The notes: generated by a model not told the origin, from the letters alone. Counted from the first letter of the stretch, positions 50,837 through 60,932 are shown. The stretch is DNA of 64,000 nucleotides from Streptomyces roseifaciens (GCF_001445655.1 NZ_LNBE01000003.1:1470530-1534529); one strand, 5' to 3'. A program made the numbers and translations.

Positions 50837-51331
50837 ATGCCTGCATGCCCCTTCGTCCGCCGGGCCCTGTCGCGCTTCGTGGCCTGTGCGGCCGTCGTGG
50901 TTCCCGCCGTTCTCGGAGGGATTCCGGCCCCGACGGCTTCCGCGGCGACAGCATCGGCCTACGTGTCCTACAGCAGCCCGACCGACCCCGTGACCACGAA
51001 CAGCTACGACGTCAGAATCACTGTGACGGTCACGAGCACCGGCAACCGGTACGACCTGACCGCCTATATGAGCGGATCGTGCCGGCGAGGCTCGTTCAAC
51101 TCGCGCGAGCCGGACATGGCTCTCCAGTTCGGCTCCACCTCGGAGCCGTGGAAGGAGGTCCAGCGACCGTGCGGGACCGGGAGCGCAGGCCGTACGACGG
51201 AGTCCTCCTACGAGGTGACCGGGTCGGGCACGCTGGCCGCGGACCGGCGGGTGCACCTCAGAGCCGGCGCTTGGGGTGGTTTCGTCATCGGCACCTGGGG
51301 GTGGGGAACCCGGACCTACGTCGTCGTCTGA
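50837..51331 (+). CDS. Secreted protein of unknown function
   Basis: 164 residues; GGGGAGAAC precedes the ATG. A signal peptide (about residues 1-37, RRALSRFVACAAVVVPAVLGG ending ASA) leads to a beta-rich mature domain with many Thr/Ser/Val strands and two cysteines (GSCRRGS and RPCGTG) that probably pair. The end is WGWGTRTYVVV. No enzyme motif is seen. It is directly downstream of the small secreted protein and convergent with the phosphatase gene. Confidence 0.78.
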   Translation: MPACPFVRRALSRFVACAAVVVPAVLGGIPAPTASAATASAYVSYSSPTDPVTTNSYDVRITVTVTSTGNRYDLTAYMSGSCRRGSFNSREPDMALQFGSTSEPWKEVQRPCGTGSAGRTTESSYEVTGSGTLAADRRVHLRAGAWGGFVIGTWGWGTRTYVVV

Positions 51332-51350
51332 CCGCCCGGCCTGCTCCTCT

Positions 51351-54110
51351 TCACGCCAGCGGCTGCTCCGCCCAGATCACCTTCCCCTCCGGGGTGTACC
51401 GCGTCCCCCACCGCTCCGCCAGCTGGGCGACGAGGAACAGGCCGCGGCCGCCCTCGTCCTCCGCGGCGGCGTAGCGCAGGTGGGGCGAGGTGCTGCTGCC
51501 GTCGGCGACCTCGCAGATCAGGGCGCGGTCGCGGACGATGCGGACGCGGACCGGGCCCGAGGCGTGGCGGATGGCGTTGGTGACGAGTTCGCTCAGGATC
51601 AGCTCGGTGGTGAACGCGGCCTCGTCCAGGCCCCACTCGGTCAGCTGCCGGGTGACGTCGGCGCGGGCGCGGGCCACGACCGCGGGGTCGGAGGGCAGCT
51701 CCCACTCGGCGGTCCGGTCGGGGTCCAGGATGCGGGTGCGGGCGACGAGGAGGGCGATGTCGTCGCGCTGCCGGGCGGGGAGCAGGGCCTTGAGCACCTC
51801 CTCGCAGACCTCGTCCGGCGTCCGGCCGGCGTGGGCGAGGGTGGAGGTGAGGATCGCGAGGCCGGCGTCGATGTCCCGCTTGCGGTCCTCGATGAGGCCG
51901 TCGGTGTAGAGGACGAGGCTGCTGCCCTCGCGCAGCTGCAGCTCCCCGGCCTCGAAGGGCAGCCCGCCCAGGCCCAGCGGCGGCCCGGCGGGGAGCTCGG
52001 GGAACTCCACCGTCCCCTCGGGGTGGACGACGGCCGGCAGCGGGTGGCCGGCCCGGGCCATGGCGCAGACGCCCGTGGCCGGGTCGTAGATCGCGTACAG
52101 GCAGGTCGCGCCCGCGATCGCGTCCTCCCCGCCCATCCCCGCGGACTCCATGTCGATGCGCCCGACCAGCTCGTCGAGGTGCCCGAGAAGCTCGTCGGGC
52201 GGCAGGTCGAGAGCGGAGAAGTTCTGTACGGCGGTGCGCAGGCGGCCCATGGTGGCGGCGGCGTGCAGACCGTGGCCGACGACGTCGCCGACGACCAGGG
52301 CCACCCGGGCCCCCGGCAGCGGGATCACGTCGAACCAGTCGCCGCCCACCCCGGCCTGGGCCGGCAGGTAGCGGTAGGCGACGTCGAGGGCGTTCTGCTC
52401 GGGCAGGCCGCGCGGCAGCAGGCTGTGCTGCAGGGTCACGGCCATGGCGTGCTCGCGCGTGAAGCGCCGGGCGTTGTCGATGCACACGGCCGCCCGCGCC
52501 GCCAGCTCCTCGGCCAGGGACAGGTCGTCCTCCTCGAAGGTGGCGTTGTCCCCCGTCCGCCAGAAGTTGGCGATGCCCATGAGCACGCCGCGCGCCTTGA
52601 GCGGCACGGTGATGAGGGAGTGGAAGCCGTAGTCCAGTATGGCCTGCGTGCGCTCGACGTCCTGGGTGCGCCAGCCGGAGGACGCCGCCAGGTCGGGTAC
52701 GAGGACCGCCTGCCCGCTGAGGAAGCCCGTCGCCTGCGGGGTGGGCGCGGCGAACCGGTGGAGCTCGCCCGCCCGGTACAGCGGATGGTCGTCGCGGACG
52801 CCGCTGAGCGCCACCCGCCGCAGCTCGGGGGCGTCGCTGCCGACCCCCGCCCGCGGCTCGTCGCCGCGCAGGACGGGCTCGGCGAGGTCGACGGTGGCGT
52901 AGTCGGTGAACCGGGGGGAGGCCACCTGGGTGAGCTCCTCGGCGGTGCGCTGGACGTCGAGCGTCGTCCCGACGGCCACGCTCGCGTCGTACAGCAGCTT
53001 CAGCCGCTCGCGCGCGGCCTCGGCCTTTCCCGCGAGGGCGCGCAGCTCGGTGGAGTCCCGCAGGGTCGCCACGCTGCCGGGCGGCCCGCCCCGGCGGTCC
53101 GTCGGCCGGTTGTTCACGGCCAGCAGCCGGTCCCCTACGGGCAGCACCACGTCGTTGGCGACGCGCCGGGACTCCAGCAGCTCGGCCATCCGGGGTTCGA
53201 GGTCGAGCTCGGCGACGGCCCGCCCCTCCACGTCCGCCGGCAGGCCCAGGAGCCGGCGCGCCTCGTCGTTGGCGAGCATCACGCGGCCGTCGCCGCCGAC
53301 GATCACGACGCCCTCGCGCACCGCGTGCAGGACCGCGTCGTGGTGTTCGTACATCCGGGTCATCTCGGCCGGGCCGAGGCCGTGCGTCTGGCGCTGCAGC
53401 CGCCGGCTGACCAGGGCCGCGCCGCCCGTGGCGAGGGCCAGCGCGGCGCCGCCGGCGGCGAGCACGACCGGCAGCTGCCGGTCGACCGCGCTGCTCACGG
53501 CGCTGACCTTCACCCCGGAGGAGACGAGGCCGACGACCGTGCCGTGGTCGTCCTGCACCGGGACGACGGCCTGCACCTCCTCGCCCAGGGGGCCGTCGAC
53601 GCTCTCGATGGTGACGTGGCCGGCCTGCGAGGGGCCGATGGTGCCGATGAACTGCTTGCCGATGAGCTCGGGCCGGGGGTGCGTGTAGCGGACGCCGTCC
53701 CGGTCGGTCACGACGATGAAGTCGACGCCCGCCTCCTTGCGGGCTGCCTCGGTCAGCGGCTGGAGCACCTTGCTGGGGTCGGGGCCCTGCAGGGTCTCCA
53801 CGAGACCGGGGCTGTGGGCGAACGCCTGTGCGGCGGCGAGCGATCGGTCGCGCGCCGCCTGGAATCTGTCGCTCCGCGCCTGGAGCACCAGCGTGACCAC
53901 CGCGGCGACGACGAGCAGCAGAACGATCAGCAGCTGCAGCAGGAACATCTGACCGGCGACGCTGCGGCTGCGCACCATCGACCGGAGACGTCCGGCCGAC
54001 GGCGCCCGTGAGCCGTTGCGCGACTGCCCCGGCTCACGCCTGCTGTCTCGGCGCCGACCGGTGAACCAGCGGCCCGAGGGCCCCGAGGAGCGGTCCCGGT
54101 TTCGGGCCAT
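51351..54110 (-). CDS. Membrane sensor PP2C/SpoIIE phosphatase with RsbW-like kinase domain
   Basis: 919 residues. In order: an Arg-rich cytoplasmic start; a membrane segment (about 55-75); an extracytoplasmic sensor of the CitA/DcuS single-Cache kind (DRDGVRYTHPRPELIGKQFIGT); a second membrane segment (about 215-235); PAS (VIVGGDGRVMLANDEARRLLG); GAF (about 390-545); the SpoIIE phosphatase (GGDWFDVIPLPG, GDVVGHGLHAAATMGRLR, LVLYTDGLIEDR); and a C-terminal HATPase (LILSELVTNAIRHA, DEGGRGLFLVAQLAERWG). Such proteins regulate sigma-factor partner-switching. Both a phosphatase and an anti-sigma-like kinase are in one chain. The ligand of the sensor is unknown. Confidence 0.93.
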   Translation of the reverse strand: MARNRDRSSGPSGRWFTGRRRDSRREPGQSRNGSRAPSAGRLRSMVRSRSVAGQMFLLQLLIVLLLVVAAVVTLVLQARSDRFQAARDRSLAAAQAFAHSPGLVETLQGPDPSKVLQPLTEAARKEAGVDFIVVTDRDGVRYTHPRPELIGKQFIGTIGPSQAGHVTIESVDGPLGEEVQAVVPVQDDHGTVVGLVSSGVKVSAVSSAVDRQLPVVLAAGGAALALATGGAALVSRRLQRQTHGLGPAEMTRMYEHHDAVLHAVREGVVIVGGDGRVMLANDEARRLLGLPADVEGRAVAELDLEPRMAELLESRRVANDVVLPVGDRLLAVNNRPTDRRGGPPGSVATLRDSTELRALAGKAEAARERLKLLYDASVAVGTTLDVQRTAEELTQVASPRFTDYATVDLAEPVLRGDEPRAGVGSDAPELRRVALSGVRDDHPLYRAGELHRFAAPTPQATGFLSGQAVLVPDLAASSGWRTQDVERTQAILDYGFHSLITVPLKARGVLMGIANFWRTGDNATFEEDDLSLAEELAARAAVCIDNARRFTREHAMAVTLQHSLLPRGLPEQNALDVAYRYLPAQAGVGGDWFDVIPLPGARVALVVGDVVGHGLHAAATMGRLRTAVQNFSALDLPPDELLGHLDELVGRIDMESAGMGGEDAIAGATCLYAIYDPATGVCAMARAGHPLPAVVHPEGTVEFPELPAGPPLGLGGLPFEAGELQLREGSSLVLYTDGLIEDRKRDIDAGLAILTSTLAHAGRTPDEVCEEVLKALLPARQRDDIALLVARTRILDPDRTAEWELPSDPAVVARARADVTRQLTEWGLDEAAFTTELILSELVTNAIRHASGPVRVRIVRDRALICEVADGSSTSPHLRYAAAEDEGGRGLFLVAQLAERWGTRYTPEGKVIWAEQPLA

Positions 54111-54226
54111 ATCCCATGTCTACCCCGCTCTCTTCCGCGGCGCGAACGGGAGCCGCCGCCGTGGCGGCCCCGTCCCCCGGCCGCGCAGGGCCCCCGGGGG
54201 CGGGCCGGGCGTGCCGGGGGCCGGGC

Positions 54227-56284
54227 TCAGACCGTGGCGATGGCCGGGTCGCTCACCCCCGTACCACCGGTCTCGACGTGCCCGGCGAAGCGGCGCAGGA
54301 AGGTGCCGTCCGTGTCCGACACCACGGTCAGGTCGTACCAGCGCCTGCTGCGGCGCAGGTCCACCGTGTGGACCAGCCGCCCGCCCGCCCGTACCGTGAA
54401 GGTCTCGCGCTTCCCGCCGTACGCGTCGGTGACCGTCAGGTGGCAGTCGGTGCCGCCCGCGTTCGTCATCGTCAGGCCGAGACCCCCGGTGCGGGCGTCG
54501 TGGCGGGCGGTCACCTCCGGGCCGGCGGCCCTGCCGGGCCCGCGGAAGGTGCGCAGGAAGCCGTTCGGGCCGAAGACGGACAGGTCGTAGACGCCCTTCG
54601 AGTAGGCCGTGTTCCAGGTGTCGGAGAGCTTCTTGCCGGCTCCGGCCGTGTACGTCCAGGGGCCGTCCGTGCGGTTGCCGGACGTGACCGTGAAGCACAC
54701 GCCCGCTGCGTCGCCCCCGCCGAAGGTGAGGGTGAAGCGCCCGGTCGAGGGGGTCGCGGTCCCGTCCACCAGCGGGGCGTACGGCAGTGGGCGCGTGGGC
54801 CGCGAGCCCTTCTCCTGCTTGGGCAGGGAGGGGTCGGACGGCGGCTTCGGCACGTAGTCCGGGTGCCGCTTGCGGTCCGGCGGCTCGTAGGCCGCGGTGT
54901 CCGGCAGCGCTGCGGGCCGCGCGTTCGCAAGGCGGAAGTCGAAGGCCGAGGTCAGGTCGCCGCAGACGGCACGCCGCCACGGCGAGATGTTCGGCTCGCG
55001 CACCCCGAAGCGGCGCTCCATGAAGCGGATGACGGAGGTGTGGTCGAAGACCTCCGAGCACACGAAGCCGCCGGTGCTCCACGGGGAGACCACGAGCATG
55101 GGCACGCGCTGGCCCAGCCCGTAGGGGCCGGCGCCGTAGCGCGCGTTCCCGGCGAAGACGTCGAGCGCGGTGTCCACGGTGGAGGCGCCACGGTCGGCGG
55201 AGGCCGGCGGGAACGGCGGCAGGACGTGGTCGAAGTAGCCGTCGTTCTCGTCGTACGTGATGAACAGGGCCGTCCTGCTCCACACCTCCGGGTCGGAGGT
55301 CAGGGCGTCCAGGACCCGGGAGATGTACCAGGCGCCGTAGTTGACCGGCCAGTTCGGGTGCTCGGAGAACGCCTCCGGCGCGGCGATCCAGGAGATCTGC
55401 GGCAGCTTGCCGGCCTTGACGTCGGCCTTGAGGACGTCGAAGTAGCCGCCGCCCTTCTTGACGTTCGTGCCGGTGCGCGCCTTGTCGTAGAGGGGGTCGC
55501 CGGGCTTGGCGTTGCGGTAGTTGTTGAAGTAGAGGAGGGAGTTGTCGCCGTAGTTGCCGCGGTAGGCGTCCTCGATCCAGCCCCAGGAGCCGGCCTTGTC
55601 CAGGCCGTCGCCCTCGTCCTGGTAGATCTTCCACGAGACGCCGGCCTTCTCCAGCCGCTCGGGGTACGTCGTCCAGTCGTAGCCGGCCTCCTCGTTGCCG
55701 AGGACCGGCCCGCCGCCCTTGCCGTCGTTGCCCGTGTGCCCCGTCCACAGGTAGTAGCGGTTGGGGTCGGTGGCCCCGATGAACGAGCAGTGGTAGGCGT
55801 CGCACACGGTGAACGCGTCGGCGAGCGCGTAGTGGAACGGGATGTCCTGCCGCGTCAGGTAGGCCATCGTCCCGGTGCCCTTGGCGGGCAGCCACTGGTC
55901 GTACCGGCCCTGGTTCCAGGCCTTGTGCCCGCCCGCCCAGTCGTGGTTGAGGCCCGCGATGAACTGCATGCCGAGGTTCCCGGCGTCCGGGTGGTAGGGC
56001 GGCACCTCCTTGGACCCGTCCGACTGGTACCACACCGGCTTGCCGCTGGGCAGGGACACCGGGCGCGGGTCACCGAAGCCGCGCACGCCCTTCATCGTGC
56101 CGAAGTAGTGATCGAAGGATCGGTTCTCCTGCATCAGGACGACGATGTGCTCGACGTCCTGGATCGTGCCGGCACTGCGGCGGGCGGGGATGGCGGCGGC
56201 GCGGTCGATGCTGCTCGACAGGGCCGCGTAGCCCGCGGTCGCGCCGGCGATCTGGAGGAATCGCCGCCGGTTGAGTTCAGGCAT
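54227..56284 (-). CDS. Tat-exported phospholipase C (phosphocholine-type)
   Basis: 685 residues from the ATG at 56284. This start puts the twin-arginine signal NRRRFLQIAGATAGYAALSSS at the N-terminus; a start 16 codons upstream does not. The phosphoesterase domain starts with VEHIVVLMQENRSFDHYFGTMKGVRGFGDPRP and continues through ITYDENDGYFDHVLPP and PMLVVSPWSTGGFV, the metal and active-site motifs of bacterial PLC/AcpA-type enzymes. Two C-terminal beta domains (about 500-685) match the repeats seen in that family. It should cleave phosphatidylcholine or related lipids outside the cell, freeing phosphate. No Pho box was identified. Confidence 0.94.
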   Translation of the reverse strand: MPELNRRRFLQIAGATAGYAALSSSIDRAAAIPARRSAGTIQDVEHIVVLMQENRSFDHYFGTMKGVRGFGDPRPVSLPSGKPVWYQSDGSKEVPPYHPDAGNLGMQFIAGLNHDWAGGHKAWNQGRYDQWLPAKGTGTMAYLTRQDIPFHYALADAFTVCDAYHCSFIGATDPNRYYLWTGHTGNDGKGGGPVLGNEEAGYDWTTYPERLEKAGVSWKIYQDEGDGLDKAGSWGWIEDAYRGNYGDNSLLYFNNYRNAKPGDPLYDKARTGTNVKKGGGYFDVLKADVKAGKLPQISWIAAPEAFSEHPNWPVNYGAWYISRVLDALTSDPEVWSRTALFITYDENDGYFDHVLPPFPPASADRGASTVDTALDVFAGNARYGAGPYGLGQRVPMLVVSPWSTGGFVCSEVFDHTSVIRFMERRFGVREPNISPWRRAVCGDLTSAFDFRLANARPAALPDTAAYEPPDRKRHPDYVPKPPSDPSLPKQEKGSRPTRPLPYAPLVDGTATPSTGRFTLTFGGGDAAGVCFTVTSGNRTDGPWTYTAGAGKKLSDTWNTAYSKGVYDLSVFGPNGFLRTFRGPGRAAGPEVTARHDARTGGLGLTMTNAGGTDCHLTVTDAYGGKRETFTVRAGGRLVHTVDLRRSRRWYDLTVVSDTDGTFLRRFAGHVETGGTGVSDPAIATV

Positions 56285-56615
56285 GAGTCTGAGAACCTCT
56301 TGGGGAGTCGGGGCTGGAACCGGGTGTTCCAAGAGCAGCGAGTGCCGGGGAAGGGGCCGTGTCGTCGGTGTGACGGGGCGTGGTACGCGAGGCGAACGTA
56401 GAGGGGAACGTAGCGGACGGCGTGGCAGAAGGGGAGCCCTGCGAAGGGGGAGAGGCGGGCTGGAAACAGGGGCGCCGGGTGGCGACGTCGGTCACCACCC
56501 GGCGGGGACGCGCCCGAGGCAGTGGAGCACGGACCGCACCGACGCCCACGGGAACTTCCCATTCAGCCGTTACGAGCGGTGTGCAGACGTGGGTGTGGGT
56601 GGCGCGGCGGCAGGC
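56285..56615. other. Gene-free stretch between phospholipase and kinase remnant
   Basis: About 330 bases upstream of the phospholipase start; it should hold its promoter. No convincing coding frame, hairpin or known operator was recognised. Confidence 0.5.
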
Positions 56616-57565
56616 TTACCGCGCCCCTTCTTGTACGCGCCGGAAACTGCCCTTCCAGTCGCTCAGCGAGCGGGGCCCCTGCACCTGCTTGTCGGCGTAG
56701 CTCCCGTCGGCGACTTCGACCAGCACGTACTGGTCTCCGGAGAACACCCGGTACTGGTTTCGGTCGTCCGGCGCCTGCATCACCTCGTCAGGTGCCACGG
56801 GCGGCCGTTCGGGTGCCGTGGCCGGCGTCGTTGCGCGCTGTTTCGCCGGACCGGTCATCAGGTACGCGGTGCCGGCACCGGCCGCGAGCAGCACGACGGC
56901 CAGCGGTATCGCGGCCCGGCGCAGACGGCTGCGCCGGCGCCGCGGCCGGAGACCAGGACGCACAGCGTGACGCCCAGCGAGAACAGGTCGCCGGCCGGGC
57001 CCGCCGGCCGGTTGTGCAGCCGTTCGGGGGCGATGAAGCCGAGGGAGCCCATCACCTCGCCGGTGCCGGTCAGCGACTCGCCGTCGGCCAGGGAGGCGAT
57101 GCCGAAGTCGGTCAGCGCGACACTGCCGTCGCCGCGCAGCAGCACGTTGGCGGGCTTCACGTCACGGTGCAGGGCACCGGCGGCGTGCACCGCCCCGAGG
57201 GCGGCGAGAAGCTGCAGACCGATCTCGGCCGCCCTGGCCGGGGGCAGCGGGCCGGCGGAGGCGAGGTGATCGGCGAGCGACGGGCCGTTCACGAGCTCCA
57301 TGACGATCCACAACCGGTCCTCGTACTCGACCAGGTCGTAGATGTCGACCACGTTGGGGTGGGAGACGCGGGCGATGGTGCGTGCTTCCCGCAGCGCCCG
57401 CCGGTGCCCGCCGCCCTCGTCCCCGAGGTACAGCTCCTTGACCGCGACGGTGCGCTGCAGCAGCTGGTCGTCGGCCCGCCAGACCGCGCCCATGCCGCCG
57501 CGTCCCAGCAGGTCGGTCAGGAGGTACCGGTCGGCGATCAGCCGCTGCTCGTCACTGGGAATCAC
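56616..57565 (-). pseudogene. Broken Ser/Thr protein kinase (PknB-type) gene
   Basis: From 57565 the frame gives a good kinase N-terminal part: glycine loop LLGRGGMGAVWRA, Lys43 in VAVKEL, catalytic HRDVKPAN (Asp135), metal-binding LTDFGIAS and FIAPERL. After GDLFSLGVTLCVLVSGR (near 56960) the kinase C-lobe is missing, and the same frame runs into SCCSRPVPAPRT and stops at 56858. In the -1/+1 frame at that point begins RRRRSRLRRAAIPLAVVLLA, a juxtamembrane and membrane segment followed by an extracellular tail (to 56616). An internal deletion of roughly a hundred codons plus a frameshift would explain this. The product would lack substrate-binding helices and the membrane anchor. Confidence 0.8.
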
Positions 57566-57601
57566 CGGGTCAACCTACGTTACGCACCGGGCGGCCCCCA
57601 G

Positions 57602-58069
57602 CTACCCCTGCCCGCCCGCGGAATCGCTCCAGCAGTTGCGCTCCCGGTCGTAGGAGAGCGTCCGGTCCGTGCAGGACTGCAGGTCCAGTTCGAGGAGCTG
57701 CTGAAAGGCGGTGACGGGCAGGTCCGCCTCGACGAGGATCCGGGTGGCCGAGCGCGTGTCCTCCAGCAGCAGCGGGCGAGGCGGCGCGGGCGGCTCGCCC
57801 GGGGAGCGCCGCAGCGCGCCTCCCAGGATCCGCTTGAGCGCGGTGCAGGCGTCCTGGGCGAGGATCTGCCCGACGTTCTGCAGGAAGCCGCTGAGCGGCA
57901 GCACGACGAGCACCAGCCAGGTGAGCGTCTCGCCGCGGAATGCCCCCAGCGTCGCGCTGTACGTCTCGACCCCCAGCCCTGCCAGCCCGTCGGTCAGCGA
58001 CCTGCGCTCTTCCTCGCCCGTGTCGGCATCGAAGTAGAGGTGTGCGGTCATGGGCGGGAGTTCGGCCAT
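57602..58069 (-). CDS. Protein of unknown function with one hydrophobic segment
   Basis: 155 residues from the ATG at 58069 (MAELPPMTAHLYFDADTGEEE); the Met at 58051 is an alternative start. The first 45 residues are acidic, then a hydrophobic stretch GETLTWLVLVVLPLSGFLQN (about 47-66), then a basic region KRILGGALRR. The rest is soluble, with two Cys (DLQSCTD, RNCWSD). It ends 36 bases upstream of the kinase remnant start, so both may have been one transcript. I do not recognise the family. Confidence 0.6.
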   Translation of the reverse strand: MAELPPMTAHLYFDADTGEEERRSLTDGLAGLGVETYSATLGAFRGETLTWLVLVVLPLSGFLQNVGQILAQDACTALKRILGGALRRSPGEPPAPPRPLLLEDTRSATRILVEADLPVTAFQQLLELDLQSCTDRTLSYDRERNCWSDSAGGQG

Positions 58070-58149
58070 GCCTGATGCTAGGGCTTCGCCCGCGAGGGAA
58101 GCAGGCGCTCCGGGCTTCTCGGGCCTCTGCCCGCGCCCGGTGCCGGCCT

Positions 58150-59109
58150 CTACGGCTTGGTCCACTCCACCACCAGACGGCCGTCCTCCTCCGCGACGTC
58201 CGTGCCGAAGGCCGCGCAGGCCCGCCGGAACCTGCGGGTGATCCACCCGGTCTCCGCCTCGTCGGCGAGCCGCGTGCGGCAGAAGTCGAGCGCGAGGGGC
58301 ACCGCTTCCACGCGGACGGGGCGGGCGCCGTCGAACGAGACCAGGAAGAGCAGGCCGAGGTCGTTGCGCAACCGGTCGTCCGTCGCGTAGTCGTCGATGA
58401 AGTCCCCGAGGTCGTAGAGCACGCGGTCCTGGACGCCGTGGAAGACGTGCGCGGAGTGCCCGGCGACGAGGGTGGCGCCCGCGGCGAGGAACTGCTGCGC
58501 CGCCCGGCGGATGTAGTCGGCCGGGCCGGAGGTCATGTTCGGGCCCCAGTGCGGCGTGACGAGGGTGATGTCCGTGCCCAGGGCGGTGACGGTCCGCAGG
58601 AGCCAGGCCGGGGCGCCGGCATCCAGGGGCGCGTAGGCGACTCCCGGCCGGTCGGGGCCCGCCGCGAAGTCGTGCGGGTGGTCGGTGACCCCGACGACGC
58701 CGAGCCGCAGCCCGCAGCGATCCAGGACGGCCGGCCGCCGCGCCGCCTCCTCGTCGCGGCCGGCCCCCGCCCAGGCGATCCCGGCGTCGGCCAGATGGCG
58801 GACGGTGTCGAGCAGGGCCTCGGGGCCGTAGTCCAGGGCGTGGTTGTTGGCCAGGTTCACACAGTCGACGCCGAGGTGCCGCAGGGTCTCCGTCGCCACG
58901 GGCGGCGCCCGGAAGAAGAACGGCTTGAAGGGGTCGCGCCAGCGCTCGCCGCGTGCGGAGACCGCGCACTCGAGGTTGAGGACGAAGACGTCGGCCTCGT
59001 GCGCCACGGCCACGACCTCGTCGGCGAACAGGCTCTCCGGCGGGTCCGTGGCGAGGCGTCCGGCGACTTCGCGGCCCAGCATGGTGTCGCCGGCGAGTGC
59101 GAGCTTCAT
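58150..59109 (-). CDS. CapA-family metallophosphatase-like protein
   Basis: 319 residues starting MKLALAGDTMLGREV. Motifs of the CapA/PgsA calcineurin-like group are present in order: GDTML, FVLNLECAVS, VNLANNHALDYG, VTPHWGPN and LVAGHSAHVFHG, which hold the Asp, Glu, Asn and His residues of a two-metal site. No signal peptide or membrane anchor is visible, unlike poly-glutamate synthesis CapA. The substrate is unknown. It diverges from polX by about 100 bases. Confidence 0.88.
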   Translation of the reverse strand: MKLALAGDTMLGREVAGRLATDPPESLFADEVVAVAHEADVFVLNLECAVSARGERWRDPFKPFFFRAPPVATETLRHLGVDCVNLANNHALDYGPEALLDTVRHLADAGIAWAGAGRDEEAARRPAVLDRCGLRLGVVGVTDHPHDFAAGPDRPGVAYAPLDAGAPAWLLRTVTALGTDITLVTPHWGPNMTSGPADYIRRAAQQFLAAGATLVAGHSAHVFHGVQDRVLYDLGDFIDDYATDDRLRNDLGLLFLVSFDGARPVRVEAVPLALDFCRTRLADEAETGWITRRFRRACAAFGTDVAEEDGRLVVEWTKP

Positions 59110-59207
59110 GGTTCAACCACCTCCTCGCCCCACCCGTTTCATTGTAGGAACAGTGAGTTTTGGGCCGGAAATGTGTCGTATTCGTACTGACGGGGAACAG
59201 CAGTCCC

Positions 59208-60932
59208 ATGGCCCGGCCCAACGAAGAGGTCGAGGCGCTGCTGCAGGAGTACGCCGACCTCGTCACCATCACCGGCGGCGACGCCTACAAGGCGCGCGCC
59301 TACGAGAAGGCCGCCCGCGCGATCGGCGGCCACCACGCCGATGTCTCCCGCCTCGACCTCAAGGGGCTGCTCGACATCCCCAACGTCGGCAAGTCGATCG
59401 CCGAGAAGGTCCTCGAATACCTGCGGACCGGCCGGCTCTCCATCGTCGAGGAGGCCAGGGCCGTCATCCCGGCCGGAGTGCGCGAGCTGATCGGCATCCC
59501 CATGCTCGGCCCGAAGAAGGCCATGCTCCTCCACGAGGAACTCCACATCTCCTCCGTCGACGAGCTCCTCGACGCCATCCACGACGAGAAGCTCCGCGAC
59601 CTCAAGGGCTTCGGCGCCAAGACCGAGGAGAACATCCTCCACGGCATCGCCCTGATGCAGCAGGCAGGCGACCGCATCCTGCTGAACGCCGCCATGGACG
59701 TCGCCGAACAGATCGTCGCCGACCTCTCCGGGGTCGACGGATGCGAGCGGTGCACGTACGCGGGGTCGCTGCGCCGGATGCGCGAGACCATCGGGGACGT
59801 CGACATCCTCGTCGCGGCCGCCCGGTCGGGCCCGCTCATGGAGGCGATCACCGAGCTGCCGATCACCGCCGAGGTCATCGCGCACGGCGAGAAGAAGACC
59901 TCCATCCGTACGACGAAGGGACTCCAGGTCGACCTGCGCGTCCTGCCGGCGGACGCCTGGGGAGCGGGACTGCTGTACTTCACCGGTTCCAAGGCGCACA
60001 ACATCCGCGTGCGCGAGATCGCGGTCCGCCACAAGTACAAGCTGTCCGAGTACGGCCTCTTCCACGCCAAGAGCGGCAAGAAGATCGTCTCGGGGACCGA
60101 GGAGGAGGTCTACGCGCGGCTCGGCCTCCCCTGGATCCCCCCGGCCCTCCGCGAGGACCGCGGCGAGATCGCCGCCGGCCTGCGCGACGAACTGCCCGAG
60201 CTCATCGAGGAAAGCGACATCCGGGGAGACCTCCACACCCACACCGACCTCACGGACGGCGTGGCGACGCTGCAGGACATGGTGACCGCGGCCGCCGGGC
60301 GCGGCTACGCCTACTACGCCGTGACGGACCACGCCCCGAACCTCTTCATGCAGCGCATGACGGACGCCAAGATCCTCGCGCAGCGAAAGCGGGTCCGCGA
60401 GCTCGACGGGAAGCACCGCAGAATGCACCTGCTGCACGGCACCGAGCTCAACATCGGCCCCGACGGCGAAGTGGACTGGCCGGACGACTTCCTCGCGGGC
60501 TTCGACCTGTGCGTCGCCTCGGTGCACTCGCACTTCAACCAGACCCGCGACGAACTCACCCGCCGCCTGCTGCGCGCCTGCGAGAACCCGCACGTCAACA
60601 TCATCGGACACCCCACGACACGGCTCATCGGCAAACGCCGGGGCATCGACGCCGACTTCGACGCGGTCTTCGAAGCCTGCGCCCGCACGGACACCGCCCT
60701 GGAGATCAACGCCCACCCCGAACGGCTCGACCTCTGCGACGAGGACATCCTGCGCGCCAAGCGTCACGGCGTGAAGTTCGCGATCAACACGGACGCCCAC
60801 TCGGTGACCCACCTGCCCTACATGCGCTACGGGGTGGGCACGGCGCAACGGGGTTGGCTGACGAAGGACGACGTCATCAACACATGGCCGCTGCAGAAGC
60901 TACGGCGGTTCCTGCGTCCCGGGAGCCGATGA
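59208..60932 (+). CDS. polX: DNA polymerase/3'-5' exonuclease PolX
   Basis: 574 residues from the ATG at 59208. Helix-hairpin-helix segments (LLDIPNVGKSIAEKV, IPMLGPKKAMLLHEEL, LKGFGAKTEENIL) come first. The X-family nucleotidyltransferase follows with GSLRRMRETIGDVDILV (catalytic Asp pair) and a third Asp in LQVDLRVL. The PHP domain runs from about residue 335: DLHTHTDLTDG, YAVTDHAP, HGTELNIG, SVHSHF and NTDAHS, complete for a metal-dependent 3'-5' exonuclease. The enzyme fills short gaps in DNA repair. A possible micro-ORF overlaps its stop. Confidence 0.96.
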   Translation: MARPNEEVEALLQEYADLVTITGGDAYKARAYEKAARAIGGHHADVSRLDLKGLLDIPNVGKSIAEKVLEYLRTGRLSIVEEARAVIPAGVRELIGIPMLGPKKAMLLHEELHISSVDELLDAIHDEKLRDLKGFGAKTEENILHGIALMQQAGDRILLNAAMDVAEQIVADLSGVDGCERCTYAGSLRRMRETIGDVDILVAAARSGPLMEAITELPITAEVIAHGEKKTSIRTTKGLQVDLRVLPADAWGAGLLYFTGSKAHNIRVREIAVRHKYKLSEYGLFHAKSGKKIVSGTEEEVYARLGLPWIPPALREDRGEIAAGLRDELPELIEESDIRGDLHTHTDLTDGVATLQDMVTAAAGRGYAYYAVTDHAPNLFMQRMTDAKILAQRKRVRELDGKHRRMHLLHGTELNIGPDGEVDWPDDFLAGFDLCVASVHSHFNQTRDELTRRLLRACENPHVNIIGHPTTRLIGKRRGIDADFDAVFEACARTDTALEINAHPERLDLCDEDILRAKRHGVKFAINTDAHSVTHLPYMRYGVGTAQRGWLTKDDVINTWPLQKLRRFLRPGSR

